This document shows positions 39,373 through 47,451 of a stretch of 64,000 nucleotides of DNA, piece by piece. The notes below the pieces were generated by a model. It saw only the letters and a list, made by a program, of their open reading frames with translations, did not search any database and had not been told where the DNA came from. The stretch is taken from NCBI GenBank assembly GCA_021200775.1, contig JAJQGB010000017.1, forward strand, positions 79,762-143,761. Reading direction: 5' to 3'. Position 1 is the stretch's first letter. Each line of letters opens with the position of its first letter. This DNA comes from Oscillospiraceae bacterium. Its GTDB lineage: Bacteria; Bacillota; Clostridia; Oscillospirales; Ruminococcaceae. The position numbers and the translations under genes are program-made.

Positions 39373-39455
39373 TTGTTGTTTTGGAAAACTCCAATTACTC
39401 CGAAGATAACAACGGCGAGTAGATTAAGGAGTCCGAGAACTTCTAAAACCGACAC
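39360..39455 (-). CDS. 31-aa hydrophobic holin-like type I toxin candidate
   Basis: (GTG)MSVLEVLGLLNLLAVVIFGVIGVFQNNNKKK*; SD GGGAGGTGATAAC; minus-strand promoter TTGACA(39541-39536)-17-TATAAT(39518-39513). Confidence 0.7.
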   Translation of the reverse strand: MSVLEVLGLLNLLAVVIFGVIGVFQNNNKKK

Positions 39456-39610
39456 GTTATCACCTCCCTCCGTAAAGAAAAGAGGTTTACCGTCACTCCT
39501 CATGTCACGGGTATTATATCACAAACTGAAAATCTTGTCAATAAAAATCGCACCATGCCATTAGCTAAACACCCACAAGTAACTATTTAGCTATTTGGTA
39601 GCTCAGGAAA

Positions 39611-39642
39611 GCGGTGTGACCATATGGTCACGCCGTTTTTCT
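39611..39642. terminator. Terminator after the recombinase gene
   Basis: CGGTGTGACCATATGGTCACGCCGTTTTT. Confidence 0.65.
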
Positions 39643-41283
39643 GTTAGTTGATTGGCGTTCGTAGACGATAGGTTCCGCAATAGATGGGATTTCTACCTCA
39701 TCAACGAAGTTGAAGATTATCTTGAGCTTTTGCTGTCGCTTGCCGGTAGACTTGTCCGGTGCATAAACAATAATCTTCTTTATGTACTCGTTCACTATCG
39801 TCGGAGTAAGCTCTGTAACATCAACATATTTCTTGGTAAGGGCAATGAACGAGTCCATGTTGTCGTCCGCCTTTTCTCTTGACTCCACCCAGTCCTCCGT
39901 CACGGATATTTCAAGCTCAAGCTGCTTCTGTTCAGCCTCATAGTCCGCAAACATCTTCTTGTATCGGTCTGTGCTGAGGTTTCCGAGAGCGTGGTCTTCG
40001 TAGAGCTTTGACATGATTACGTCCAAATCCGAAAGGCGTTTCTTTGCTTGCTCAAGACGCTTCTTATCGGCTTTGATGCTTTTCTCCTGGGCTTCACGGT
40101 TGCACTGCAACCACTCCTCCTGAAAGCCTTCAACATCTTTTTGGATATACTCGTTGACTGAGCGAATGCGCTCAAGCACTAACTCCCGAAGCACATCTTC
40201 ACGAATGTAGTGAGCCGAGCAATCTCCACGATTACTTTTGTAGTTGGAGCAAACATAGTGGTCCTGCCTTCCTTCAAAGCTCTTGCTTGTGGAGAAGTGC
40301 AACTTGCTTCCGCAGTCGGCACAGAAAAGTAGTCCCGAGAATAATCCCTGTCTCTCTGCTTTTGTGTTTCTCCGCTTATTCTTGCGAAGCTCCTGCACTC
40401 TGTCCCATTGTGCCTGAGAGATGATGGCTTCCTGAGTGTTTGGGAAGATGACCATATCCTCAACGGTATTTGGGAATCGCTTTTTGAGCTTGTAAGACTT
40501 TGAGTAGGTCTTGAAGTTGCAGGTGCAACCCGTGTACTCCATATTCTCCAGAACCCTTATGACGGAATGATCGCTCCAACGATATGGGTCTTCCGGCACT
40601 TTCAGATGCTTGTTTTGTTCTGGATTCTTTGCGTAGTAAGCCGAGATGGTCAGAACCTTTTCTTGTTCCAGAATGCGAGCAATCTGCGTGGGTCCCTTTC
40701 CGGCTATTGTGAGGTCAAAGATGCGTCTAACAACTGCGGCGGCTTCCTCGTCCACAATCCAACGGTCTTTGTCTTCCGGGTCGAGACGATAGCCGAAAAC
40801 AGGATTTCCGATGTGCTTTCCGCTCGTTCCTTTCTGTCGAAAGACTGCGCGAATCTTTTTACTGGTGTCCCTGGGATACCATTCGTTAAACAGATTTCTG
40901 ATTGCGGAAAAACCGTCAGCATCACCTTTCTCACTGTCCACTCCGTCGTTAATTGCAATAAATCGCACATCAAGGCTTGGGAAGATGATGTCTGTGTAAC
41001 GTCCGACTGTCAGATAGTCTCTGCCAAATCGTGACAGGTCTTTTACAATCCAACACCCGACAAGCCCCTGCTTTACAAGCTCAAAGCCTTCCTGCACACC
41101 GGGACGATTGAAGTTCGTTCCGGTGTAACCGTCATCCACAAGGATTTTAGTGTTAGTGTAGCCATGCTCATCTACATACCTTTGGAGCATGATTTTTTGA
41201 TTCTGTATTGAGTTCGACTCACCATCCAATGAGTCCTCGTTGCTGAGTCTGCAATACAGGATGGTTATTTTCTGCTGATCCAT
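39628..41283 (-). CDS. Large serine recombinase
   Basis: ILYCRLSNEDSLDGESNSIQNQK resolvase motif, VDDGYTGTNFNRPG, recombinase domain, zinc ribbon FCADCGSKLHF; internal start preferred. Confidence 0.93.
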   Translation of the reverse strand: MDQQKITILYCRLSNEDSLDGESNSIQNQKIMLQRYVDEHGYTNTKILVDDGYTGTNFNRPGVQEGFELVKQGLVGCWIVKDLSRFGRDYLTVGRYTDIIFPSLDVRFIAINDGVDSEKGDADGFSAIRNLFNEWYPRDTSKKIRAVFRQKGTSGKHIGNPVFGYRLDPEDKDRWIVDEEAAAVVRRIFDLTIAGKGPTQIARILEQEKVLTISAYYAKNPEQNKHLKVPEDPYRWSDHSVIRVLENMEYTGCTCNFKTYSKSYKLKKRFPNTVEDMVIFPNTQEAIISQAQWDRVQELRKNKRRNTKAERQGLFSGLLFCADCGSKLHFSTSKSFEGRQDHYVCSNYKSNRGDCSAHYIREDVLRELVLERIRSVNEYIQKDVEGFQEEWLQCNREAQEKSIKADKKRLEQAKKRLSDLDVIMSKLYEDHALGNLSTDRYKKMFADYEAEQKQLELEISVTEDWVESREKADDNMDSFIALTKKYVDVTELTPTIVNEYIKKIIVYAPDKSTGKRQQKLKIIFNFVDEVEIPSIAEPIVYERQSTNRKTA

Positions 41284-41360
41284 AATGTCCTCCTTTACAT
41301 CTGGTTCAGCTGACAGAATCGGTGTGTATGATGGCATTATACCATAACTATCTGAGTTTG

Positions 41361-41573
41361 TCACGGGCAAATCACCTCCTTGTCCGAAAAAATTAGTCGC
41401 TTCACTTTTTCGCTCAGTCGTTCGCTACCCTCGCAGACAGTTTCAATCAGATACCATGTATTGCCTACTTTACGTTCAACGATACTTTGGAAGGACTCCA
41501 GCAATTCTGCGGGAGGTTCAAAAATGGGCTCATAGCAAGCACACAAGTCGATATGCTCATATTGATTCTTCAT
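41361..41573 (-). CDS. Small hypothetical protein of the mobile element
   Basis: ORF between mobV and the recombinase, overlapping the mobV end. Confidence 0.5.
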   Translation of the reverse strand: MKNQYEHIDLCACYEPIFEPPAELLESFQSIVERKVGNTWYLIETVCEGSERLSEKVKRLIFSDKEVICP

Positions 41574-42543
41574 GTGATTTCTCCTTCCTATTAACAGGCA
41601 TCTTTGTATAACTCCTCACAACCTCCGGCGGAATCCTCTCCAGAATCTCAACTACATCAAGATACTGACACCTCAACCTCTCATCCTCAAGCTTCTTAAG
41701 GACACTCTCTTTCGAAGATTTCTCAAGAGTCTGCGTGAGTTGCTCGTTCTTCTTTTTCAGCTTCTTGTTCTCTGTTGTCGTTGTAGTGAAAGCAACGTTG
41801 TATTTCTTAAGCGTCGTGTGCATCTGTTCAACAGCGGGGATGTACTTGTCCAAGAGTTTCTCAATCTCGTCAATCCTACCCTTGGCATTGAATAGGTTAG
41901 CGCTTGAGATTAACTCCTCCAACTTCTCTTTCTGAGCAGTCAACTGTGTCATCTCTTTGAACACCCTCGGCGGGATGTGGTCTCTGCACGTAAGAGATGC
42001 GCTCTCTCCACGTTCCAAATCCGGGTACTTCCTGACCATATGCTCCCAGAACCTGTCCTGCCATTCGGTCAGCTTCTTCTTGTTGCCAACGATTTCTTTG
42101 GCACTGAGTCTGCCGTCCTCGGTCAACGGAACAAACGACAAGTGCATATGCGGAGTTTTCTCGTCCATATGTACGGTTGCGGAGATGATGGTTTCCGGCT
42201 TCTGGTGTTTCTTGATGAAATCCAAGGCTTCTTGGAAGTAAGCCCTGATCTCATCCTTCTTCTTACCCTTGAAGAATTCCGGCGTAGCAGTCACAAGAGC
42301 TTCCACTAACCTCACACTGTCCGTTCGTGTTCTGCAACCTGCGTCTTTTATTTGTTGTTCGGCAGCTGTACGATACTTTCCTTGCGGTTCAACAAGATGA
42401 AAGTTCAGATGACTCTTGCTTGTGTCTACGTCGGGGTTACTTGCGTACTTCTCTTTTGTGCGCTCGTTGTGAGCTTCTATATTCGAAATCTCCGGACCTT
42501 TGTATTTGGCAAAGCGGAGAATTGCGTATTGTGCTTTTGGCAT
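41557..42543 (-). CDS. MobV-family relaxase (Mob/Pre)
   Basis: AILRFAKYKGPEISNIEAHNERTKEKYASNPDVDTSKSHLNFHLV; HMDEKTPHMHLSFVPLTEDGRLSAKEI. Confidence 0.92.
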   Translation of the reverse strand: MPKAQYAILRFAKYKGPEISNIEAHNERTKEKYASNPDVDTSKSHLNFHLVEPQGKYRTAAEQQIKDAGCRTRTDSVRLVEALVTATPEFFKGKKKDEIRAYFQEALDFIKKHQKPETIISATVHMDEKTPHMHLSFVPLTEDGRLSAKEIVGNKKKLTEWQDRFWEHMVRKYPDLERGESASLTCRDHIPPRVFKEMTQLTAQKEKLEELISSANLFNAKGRIDEIEKLLDKYIPAVEQMHTTLKKYNVAFTTTTTENKKLKKKNEQLTQTLEKSSKESVLKKLEDERLRCQYLDVVEILERIPPEVVRSYTKMPVNRKEKSHEESI

Positions 42544-42545
42544 TT

Positions 42546-43946
42546 TTACCTCCTATATAGCTGTGTTTTTGGGCTTTTGCCATGTACGTACGTACATGTT
42601 GTACACACATACATTGGTATCACTCCACCCATTCGACCGGTATGTATGTACGTTGCGAAATGACGTTGTTCTCTGGTTTCTATCCCCATGAATCCCCAGA
42701 CCCTGCGTCCTGCTGAATTGGTGATGTTGTTGCAATGCTCCAAGTGGTACTTGTCAGCGTTTGCCACCATGCAGTCGCTGAAGCTTCGGGATTTCAGCGG
42801 GATAAGGGAGTTCTCCTCGCACCACATCCGATAGACCTCATACAAGTCTTTAGAGCTTGCAGTAGCGTTTTCACTGAGCCGAATATATCCCTCGGATTCT
42901 AAGAAGTCAAAGATATTGTTGTTATCCCTTTTGACAGACTCTCTGTTGTTCTTTGTTCGTTGGCTCTCGGTGAATTTAAAGTTGTTCTTGGCAAGTCTCC
43001 TTAGCCCTTCAAAAGCCCAGAGGAATATGCCTTCAACTTCATTCTTCATCTTCTTTGAGATGTCCGGGTCGTCTATTCTGTCTGCGGGACGTTCTTTTGT
43101 AGTAAGGACTAATTGTCTTCTGTAGAAGCCGTCGCTTCTGTCATACAGTGCTTGTAAGTCTCCGTTGCTGAAAGCTAAAAGACGAGAAAACATATACCCT
43201 TGGTAACTCTGTTTGCCTTTTCGTTCCAAGTCCATTTTGCCTTGAGCAGTAACTATTGACTTGACGTAATTTGTTTGCCTGAGTGCTTCTATACGCATAT
43301 CGTCATCGACACATAAAAGAATATGTTCAAGGTCGGCTCTTGCAAACCTGTTTTCGGATACTTTTCCGATGCTTCCGTCCTTCATGTTGCTTCCGAACAG
43401 TGATGAAAGGACTACTCCAATCTGAGATTTACCCTCACCGCCGTTGCCTTTGATGATCATCATCCTTTGACCTTTGTTGCTTGGAATAAGGCAGTAGCCG
43501 ATGAACTCCTGAAGTGTCGGAATGTCTTCGGAGTGCAATAGCTCACTCAAGAAAGACAACCACACCGTCGGCTCAGGGGCATCAGGATGATAGGCAACCG
43601 GCAATCTGTTTCGGACTACGTCACACTTACCCTCGATAAAACTCCCGTCAAGGTAAAGCGTTCCGTTTGAAAGATGTATCTTGTCTTCCTCCGGCAGGAA
43701 GTCTTCGACCTGTGCGGCTAATTTCATGACTTCTATGATGTTGTTTATCTTTCCGGGGATGTTGTTCACAGCGCAGTGCCGGAGTTCATCATAGATTTCT
43801 CCACGAAGTGGCAAATCATCCGTCACTCTTCCGTCGGGAGTGAAGAAGGCATTGTTTGCAAAGATTATCTTGCGGCTACTCAGAAACTCACTGCAAAACA
43901 AGGCTTCGTTTATGTTCTTGCCGTCAAACCAAACAGGGTTATTCAT
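42546..43946 (-). CDS. Phage/plasmid primase-like SF3 helicase domain protein
   Basis: IIKGNGGEGKSQIGVVLSSLFG (Walker A), ILLCVDDDM; D5/P4-like. Confidence 0.82.
   Translation of the reverse strand: MNNPVWFDGKNINEALFCSEFLSSRKIIFANNAFFTPDGRVTDDLPLRGEIYDELRHCAVNNIPGKINNIIEVMKLAAQVEDFLPEEDKIHLSNGTLYLDGSFIEGKCDVVRNRLPVAYHPDAPEPTVWLSFLSELLHSEDIPTLQEFIGYCLIPSNKGQRMMIIKGNGGEGKSQIGVVLSSLFGSNMKDGSIGKVSENRFARADLEHILLCVDDDMRIEALRQTNYVKSIVTAQGKMDLERKGKQSYQGYMFSRLLAFSNGDLQALYDRSDGFYRRQLVLTTKERPADRIDDPDISKKMKNEVEGIFLWAFEGLRRLAKNNFKFTESQRTKNNRESVKRDNNNIFDFLESEGYIRLSENATASSKDLYEVYRMWCEENSLIPLKSRSFSDCMVANADKYHLEHCNNITNSAGRRVWGFMGIETREQRHFATYIHTGRMGGVIPMYVCTTCTYVHGKSPKTQLYRR
42581..42598. promoter_or_regulatory. 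Perfect 18-bp palindrome upstream of mobV
   Basis: CATGTACGTACGTACATG. Confidence 0.55.
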
Positions 43947-44485
43947 GGCTTCATCTCCTCTCGGAGTTTTTCAATATATCCGCTCTCGTGAAGTTCGTTC
44001 ATGAGTGCTGTTCGCTCGTCTTTGTCTGAGAATGTGAGCTTATCCACGAGATAAGTTACATACTCAAGATTCTGGCAGGCTTCAATGAAGCGTCTGTCCG
44101 GAATATCTTCCGGGAATTTAGGAGCATACCGTTCTTTCCAACGCTTCAACACTCTTAGATACCGGAACAGTATGTCCATATCTTGCTCCCAAGTGTTTTT
44201 GTGGTAGACTATTGGCTTGCCGCTTGGCTTGATTCCGAAATCCTCCATAAGCTTCCTTGCGGCTTCGTAGGGTGTCAGGTTGAAAAATCTTCCTGTCAGC
44301 TCAATTACATCTCCGCTCGCTCCGCAACCGAAGCAGTAGAAGTAATCCTCATTCAGCTTCATGCTCGGATGTTTATCCTCGTGAAAAGGGCATCTGACCA
44401 TGCCGCTGTGGTTGGGGTCAAAACCGTAATGTTCGGCGGCTTGCTTTACTGAGATTGTCGCTTTGGCTTCTTCAAAAATATTCAT
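43943..44485 (-). CDS. CHC2 zinc finger primase-like protein
   Basis: MVRCPFHEDKHPSMKLNEDYFYCFGCGASGDVIEL. Confidence 0.9.
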   Translation of the reverse strand: MNIFEEAKATISVKQAAEHYGFDPNHSGMVRCPFHEDKHPSMKLNEDYFYCFGCGASGDVIELTGRFFNLTPYEAARKLMEDFGIKPSGKPIVYHKNTWEQDMDILFRYLRVLKRWKERYAPKFPEDIPDRRFIEACQNLEYVTYLVDKLTFSDKDERTALMNELHESGYIEKLREEMKP

Positions 44486-44583
44486 TTTGTAATCTCCTTG
44501 GTTTTTATTTCCGATCGATCGTATGTCTATTCTACGGCAAAAAAATGCCGCCGTCAGTTTTCAAGCGAAAAACGTAAACAGCG

Positions 44584-44614
44584 ACAAATTTGTTCCTTGT
44601 TATTGCAAATTTGC
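44584..44614. promoter_or_regulatory. Two AAATTT-centred palindromes, one overlapping the XRE gene -35
   Basis: ACAAATTTGT (44584-44593), GCAAATTTGC (44605-44614), centres 21 bp apart; promoter TTGCAA-17-TACAAT. Confidence 0.6.
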
Positions 44615-44651
44615 ACAGGGCATGATACAATAAAAACAGGGAGATGATAAT

Positions 44652-45470
44652 ATGAATAAAGATTACGAAATTGACAGGGACAGCATTGGCTACAAGGTGA
44701 AGACGCTTCGTGAAAGGGAGAATTTATCTCAGAAGGGGCTTGCGAAGCTTATTCATGTAACACCGTCGCAGATAAGCCGACTTGAAAGAGGAAAGACGAC
44801 AAACGTCGGCACAGACCTCTTAGTTGACATTGCGAGGCATTTCAAAGTCTCAACGGATTATTTACTCGGACTTACACCGATTGAATCACAGAAAAGCTAC
44901 GACATTTCGAGGCTTGGGCTCTCGACGAAATCTGTGAAAAGGCTTATGACACACAAGATTGACGTTGACATCTTGAACCGGCTTCTTGAGCATGAGAGAT
45001 TCCCGCGCTTCTGCACCCAGATACGCAACTACTTTGAAGGTGAAATGGCAGGCGGGTATATGTCAAGGAACGTGCTGTTGGATTACGGAGAAGAAAAGCT
45101 CTTGGGTTTGAAAGACAATCCCGATGTGAATAAGAGCGAACTGAAGAAAGACGTAGATCTCGTACAAACATCCAAAATTAGCGAGAACGAAGCGGACATC
45201 GAGAAGCTCAAGAACAGCATTCTTTCGATTCTCCGAGACATCAAGAAAGAGTTCCCGAATAAGAGAGACAGTGAAGTGGCGACCGCTAAAGCTGTTCAAA
45301 TGATTTCAAGTGATTTATCCGGCATACCACCAAGGGAGGTTACAGAGGAAAATGTAGCTGATTCAATAATGAGATACATCGAGAGAGTTGTGCCAATGGA
45401 TGCAAAAACCAGATCCCGAATGAGGAGATTTATCCTGTTCGCAATGAAGATATTCGGGAAGAAGCCATAG
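44652..45470 (+). CDS. XRE-family transcriptional regulator of the mobile element
   Basis: LRERENLSQKGLAKLIHVTPSQISRLERGKTTNVGTDLLVDIARHFKVSTDYLLG. Confidence 0.85.
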   Translation: MNKDYEIDRDSIGYKVKTLRERENLSQKGLAKLIHVTPSQISRLERGKTTNVGTDLLVDIARHFKVSTDYLLGLTPIESQKSYDISRLGLSTKSVKRLMTHKIDVDILNRLLEHERFPRFCTQIRNYFEGEMAGGYMSRNVLLDYGEEKLLGLKDNPDVNKSELKKDVDLVQTSKISENEADIEKLKNSILSILRDIKKEFPNKRDSEVATAKAVQMISSDLSGIPPREVTEENVADSIMRYIERVVPMDAKTRSRMRRFILFAMKIFGKKP

Positions 45471-45573
45471 GCGGAAGACTGATATACCTTTCCAAAACAC
45501 CGAAACAACAAGGGAGCCGACACCGACTCCCTTTTGTAATACAATATTTCGCTTTTCGTCCGACGGCTTTTTT

Positions 45574-45619
45574 GCAAAGGTATAACACACTAGACTTTCC
45601 CATATGGAAAGTCGTGTGC
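45574..45619 (-). other. oriT of pMV158/MobV type
   Basis: Minus strand GCACACGACTTTCCATATGGGAAAGTCTAGTGTGTTATACCTTTGC contains TAGTGTG|TTA preceded by an inverted repeat. Confidence 0.82.
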
Positions 45620-45778
45620 CAAAAGGGGGTAGCCCTTTTGGATGAACCCCGGGAGACGGACGAACGACAGTTTTAAACTTGCACGTCTGGAAAGTTCAAA
45701 ACTTGACAAAATGTGTGAAATGTGATAAGCTATTATTGAGCTTTAATCGATTGGAAAAGGAACGGTCTGACGAGGAGG

Positions 45779-46729
45779 ATGAACATGGACAAAATAGCTA
45801 TTGGAAAGTTAATGAAAAGCCGCCGCAAAGGCTTGGATAGATCTCAATTTGATGTTTGCAATGGCATTTGCGATGTCTCTTCATATTCGAGAATAGAGCG
45901 TGGACTCGTTGACAGTAGTGCCGATATTCTCATTTACCTTTTCGAACGCCTCGGACTATCTACAGAAATCCTTAACAATTCCATTAACGAACAAGACGAC
46001 AGAATCCGGCAAGTAATTCGGGAAGCAAGTCATGAAAACGCTCATGGTGACCAAAAGCATGCTCTTTCTTTACTTGAGACTATTAGTGAAGAGTACGAAA
46101 ATTTTTCTCAAGCAAATAAACAACGTTACGACACTGTAGATACTATGATTGCCTATGAAGAAGGTATTATAACTAACAAAGAAAGACTCACGAATATGGA
46201 AAAAGCTCTGCGCATGACTGTGCCTAACTACGACATTGACAATCTGCCACCTCTTTTAACTAATACGGAATCATTAATACTTCGATATATTGCTAATGCC
46301 TATGCTGTATTAGAGAGCTATGATATAGCCATTAAAGTGTACTACTACCTGAAGTCCAGAGAAAATAAAAAAAGCGACAGGTATGCCGCTTCTAAAAATT
46401 TGGTACATATATGCTACAACCTTTCCAAGTGCCTCGGTCAAGTCGGCAGATATGATGAATGTATAGAAGTCGCAAAAGAGGGAATGTGTTGTTGCGAGTA
46501 TGTCAGCAATATCAGCATGCTTCCGAGCTGTATGTATAACTGTGTTTGGTCTCTTGTTTTACGGAATAACGACGGGGACAGAGAAGAGGCAAAAAGGCTG
46601 ATTGACAAAATATCTGAGCTCAATACGCCAATGACTTGGAATGGAGACGGATTAAAAAGCGGTATTTATGATATTCTGAATACATACATCAATCACATTT
46701 CATCGTCTTCGGTCTCATCTATTGGTTGA
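45779..46729 (+). CDS. RRNPP-like (Rgg/PlcR-type) HTH-TPR transcriptional regulator
   Basis: N-terminal HTH IGKLMKSRRKGLDRSQFDVCNGICDVSSYSRIERG; helical repeat C-terminal half (ILRYIANAYAVLESYDIAIKVYYYLK...). Confidence 0.7.
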   Translation: MNMDKIAIGKLMKSRRKGLDRSQFDVCNGICDVSSYSRIERGLVDSSADILIYLFERLGLSTEILNNSINEQDDRIRQVIREASHENAHGDQKHALSLLETISEEYENFSQANKQRYDTVDTMIAYEEGIITNKERLTNMEKALRMTVPNYDIDNLPPLLTNTESLILRYIANAYAVLESYDIAIKVYYYLKSRENKKSDRYAASKNLVHICYNLSKCLGQVGRYDECIEVAKEGMCCCEYVSNISMLPSCMYNCVWSLVLRNNDGDREEAKRLIDKISELNTPMTWNGDGLKSGIYDILNTYINHISSSSVSSIG

Positions 46730-46932
46730 TTGCAGTCTAGTTCAGCGCTTGTTTCTTCTCTTGCGTTATCAACTGGTGGAATAACTATTGTGCCATCATC
46801 TAGTGAAAGAACAATCTCAGTTTTTGACTCTTGTCCCCGCACCATGCCATCGGTTGCAACAGTACAAACCGTAGTTAAAGAAACGACCATAACTAATGCA
46901 CTGATAATTGCTATAAATTTCTTTGTTTTCAT
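46693..46932 (-). CDS. Small signal-peptide-bearing peptide, candidate signalling pro-peptide
   Basis: MKTKKFIAIISALVMVVSLTTVCTVATDG...PIDETEDDEM; promoter TGGACA(47007-47002)-17-TATACT(46984-46979). Confidence 0.5.
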   Translation of the reverse strand: MKTKKFIAIISALVMVVSLTTVCTVATDGMVRGQESKTEIVLSLDDGTIVIPPVDNAREETSAELDCNQPIDETEDDEM

Positions 46933-47017
46933 TGTTACTACCTCTCAAAAAATTATTTGTAGTCATTACGACTCTTCGAGTATATCACAATAGAATTAGC
47001 TTGTCCAGACTAAATAA

Positions 47018-47091
47018 TTTGCATATGATGCAAATTATTTGCATGATATGCAAATTTAGACTTTGACAGAATCTTTGCTATCTGATATTGT
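47018..47091. promoter_or_regulatory. Divergent control region: two TTTGCAT-N3-ATGCAAA dyads and + strand promoter
   Basis: TTTGCATATGATGCAAA (47018-47034), TTTGCATGATATGCAAA (47038-47054), TTGACA(47063)-17-TATTGT(47086). Confidence 0.75.
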
Positions 47092-47156
47092 TAATTCCAT
47101 GGGGCTTTTGGCAAAGATAAGTAGTAAGTCGAGACGCTTGTTAAGGAGGTGTACGT

Positions 47157-47348
47157 ATGAAAAAAGGAATTAAGAAAATTTTTACCATTATTTTAGCGGT
47201 TTGTATGATCATATCTGCAACCTGCATAACAGCGATCGCAGCTGAAGCAAGAGTAGCCTATGTTGTGTGTGAAAATTGTGGGGAGGGTGCTCGTGTTACA
47301 AGCTATGGTTATCACTGTGACTATTGTGGTCATGATTGGTATGCCTAA
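47157..47348 (+). CDS. Small secreted Cys-rich peptide A
   Basis: MKKGIKKIFTIILAVCMIISATCITAIAAEARVAYVVCENCGEGARVTSYGYHCDYCGHDWYA; signal peptide, two CxxC. Confidence 0.65.
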   Translation: MKKGIKKIFTIILAVCMIISATCITAIAAEARVAYVVCENCGEGARVTSYGYHCDYCGHDWYA

Positions 47349-47451
47349 TAGCACTTGATTGTATCCTATTCAAGAACAGTTCACTGTTTCTGCATAGTTT
47401 TTTGCCGAAAGTCCCTGCTTCTAAAGCCTCATGGTTTAGGGTGGTAATGCT

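Larger units (their letters stand above)
39604..45640. mobile_element. Integrative mobilizable element: large serine recombinase + MobV relaxase + primase/helicase + oriT (Tn4451-like organisation; ends approximate)
   Basis: Gene content 39628-45470 plus pMV158-type oriT at 45574-45619; att sites not resolved. Confidence 0.75.

Noticed and set aside
45620-45642. CCAAAAGGG-GGTAG-CCCTTTTGG hairpin beside the oriT as a terminator
   Set aside because: No T-tract follows; may be an accessory oriT/ssi structure, but not supportable as a distinct feature.
47349-47451. Hairpin GAACAGT/ACTGTTT after peptide A as an attenuator
   Set aside because: Loop would be too tight and the stem too weak; T6 at ~47398 is suggestive but not adequate.
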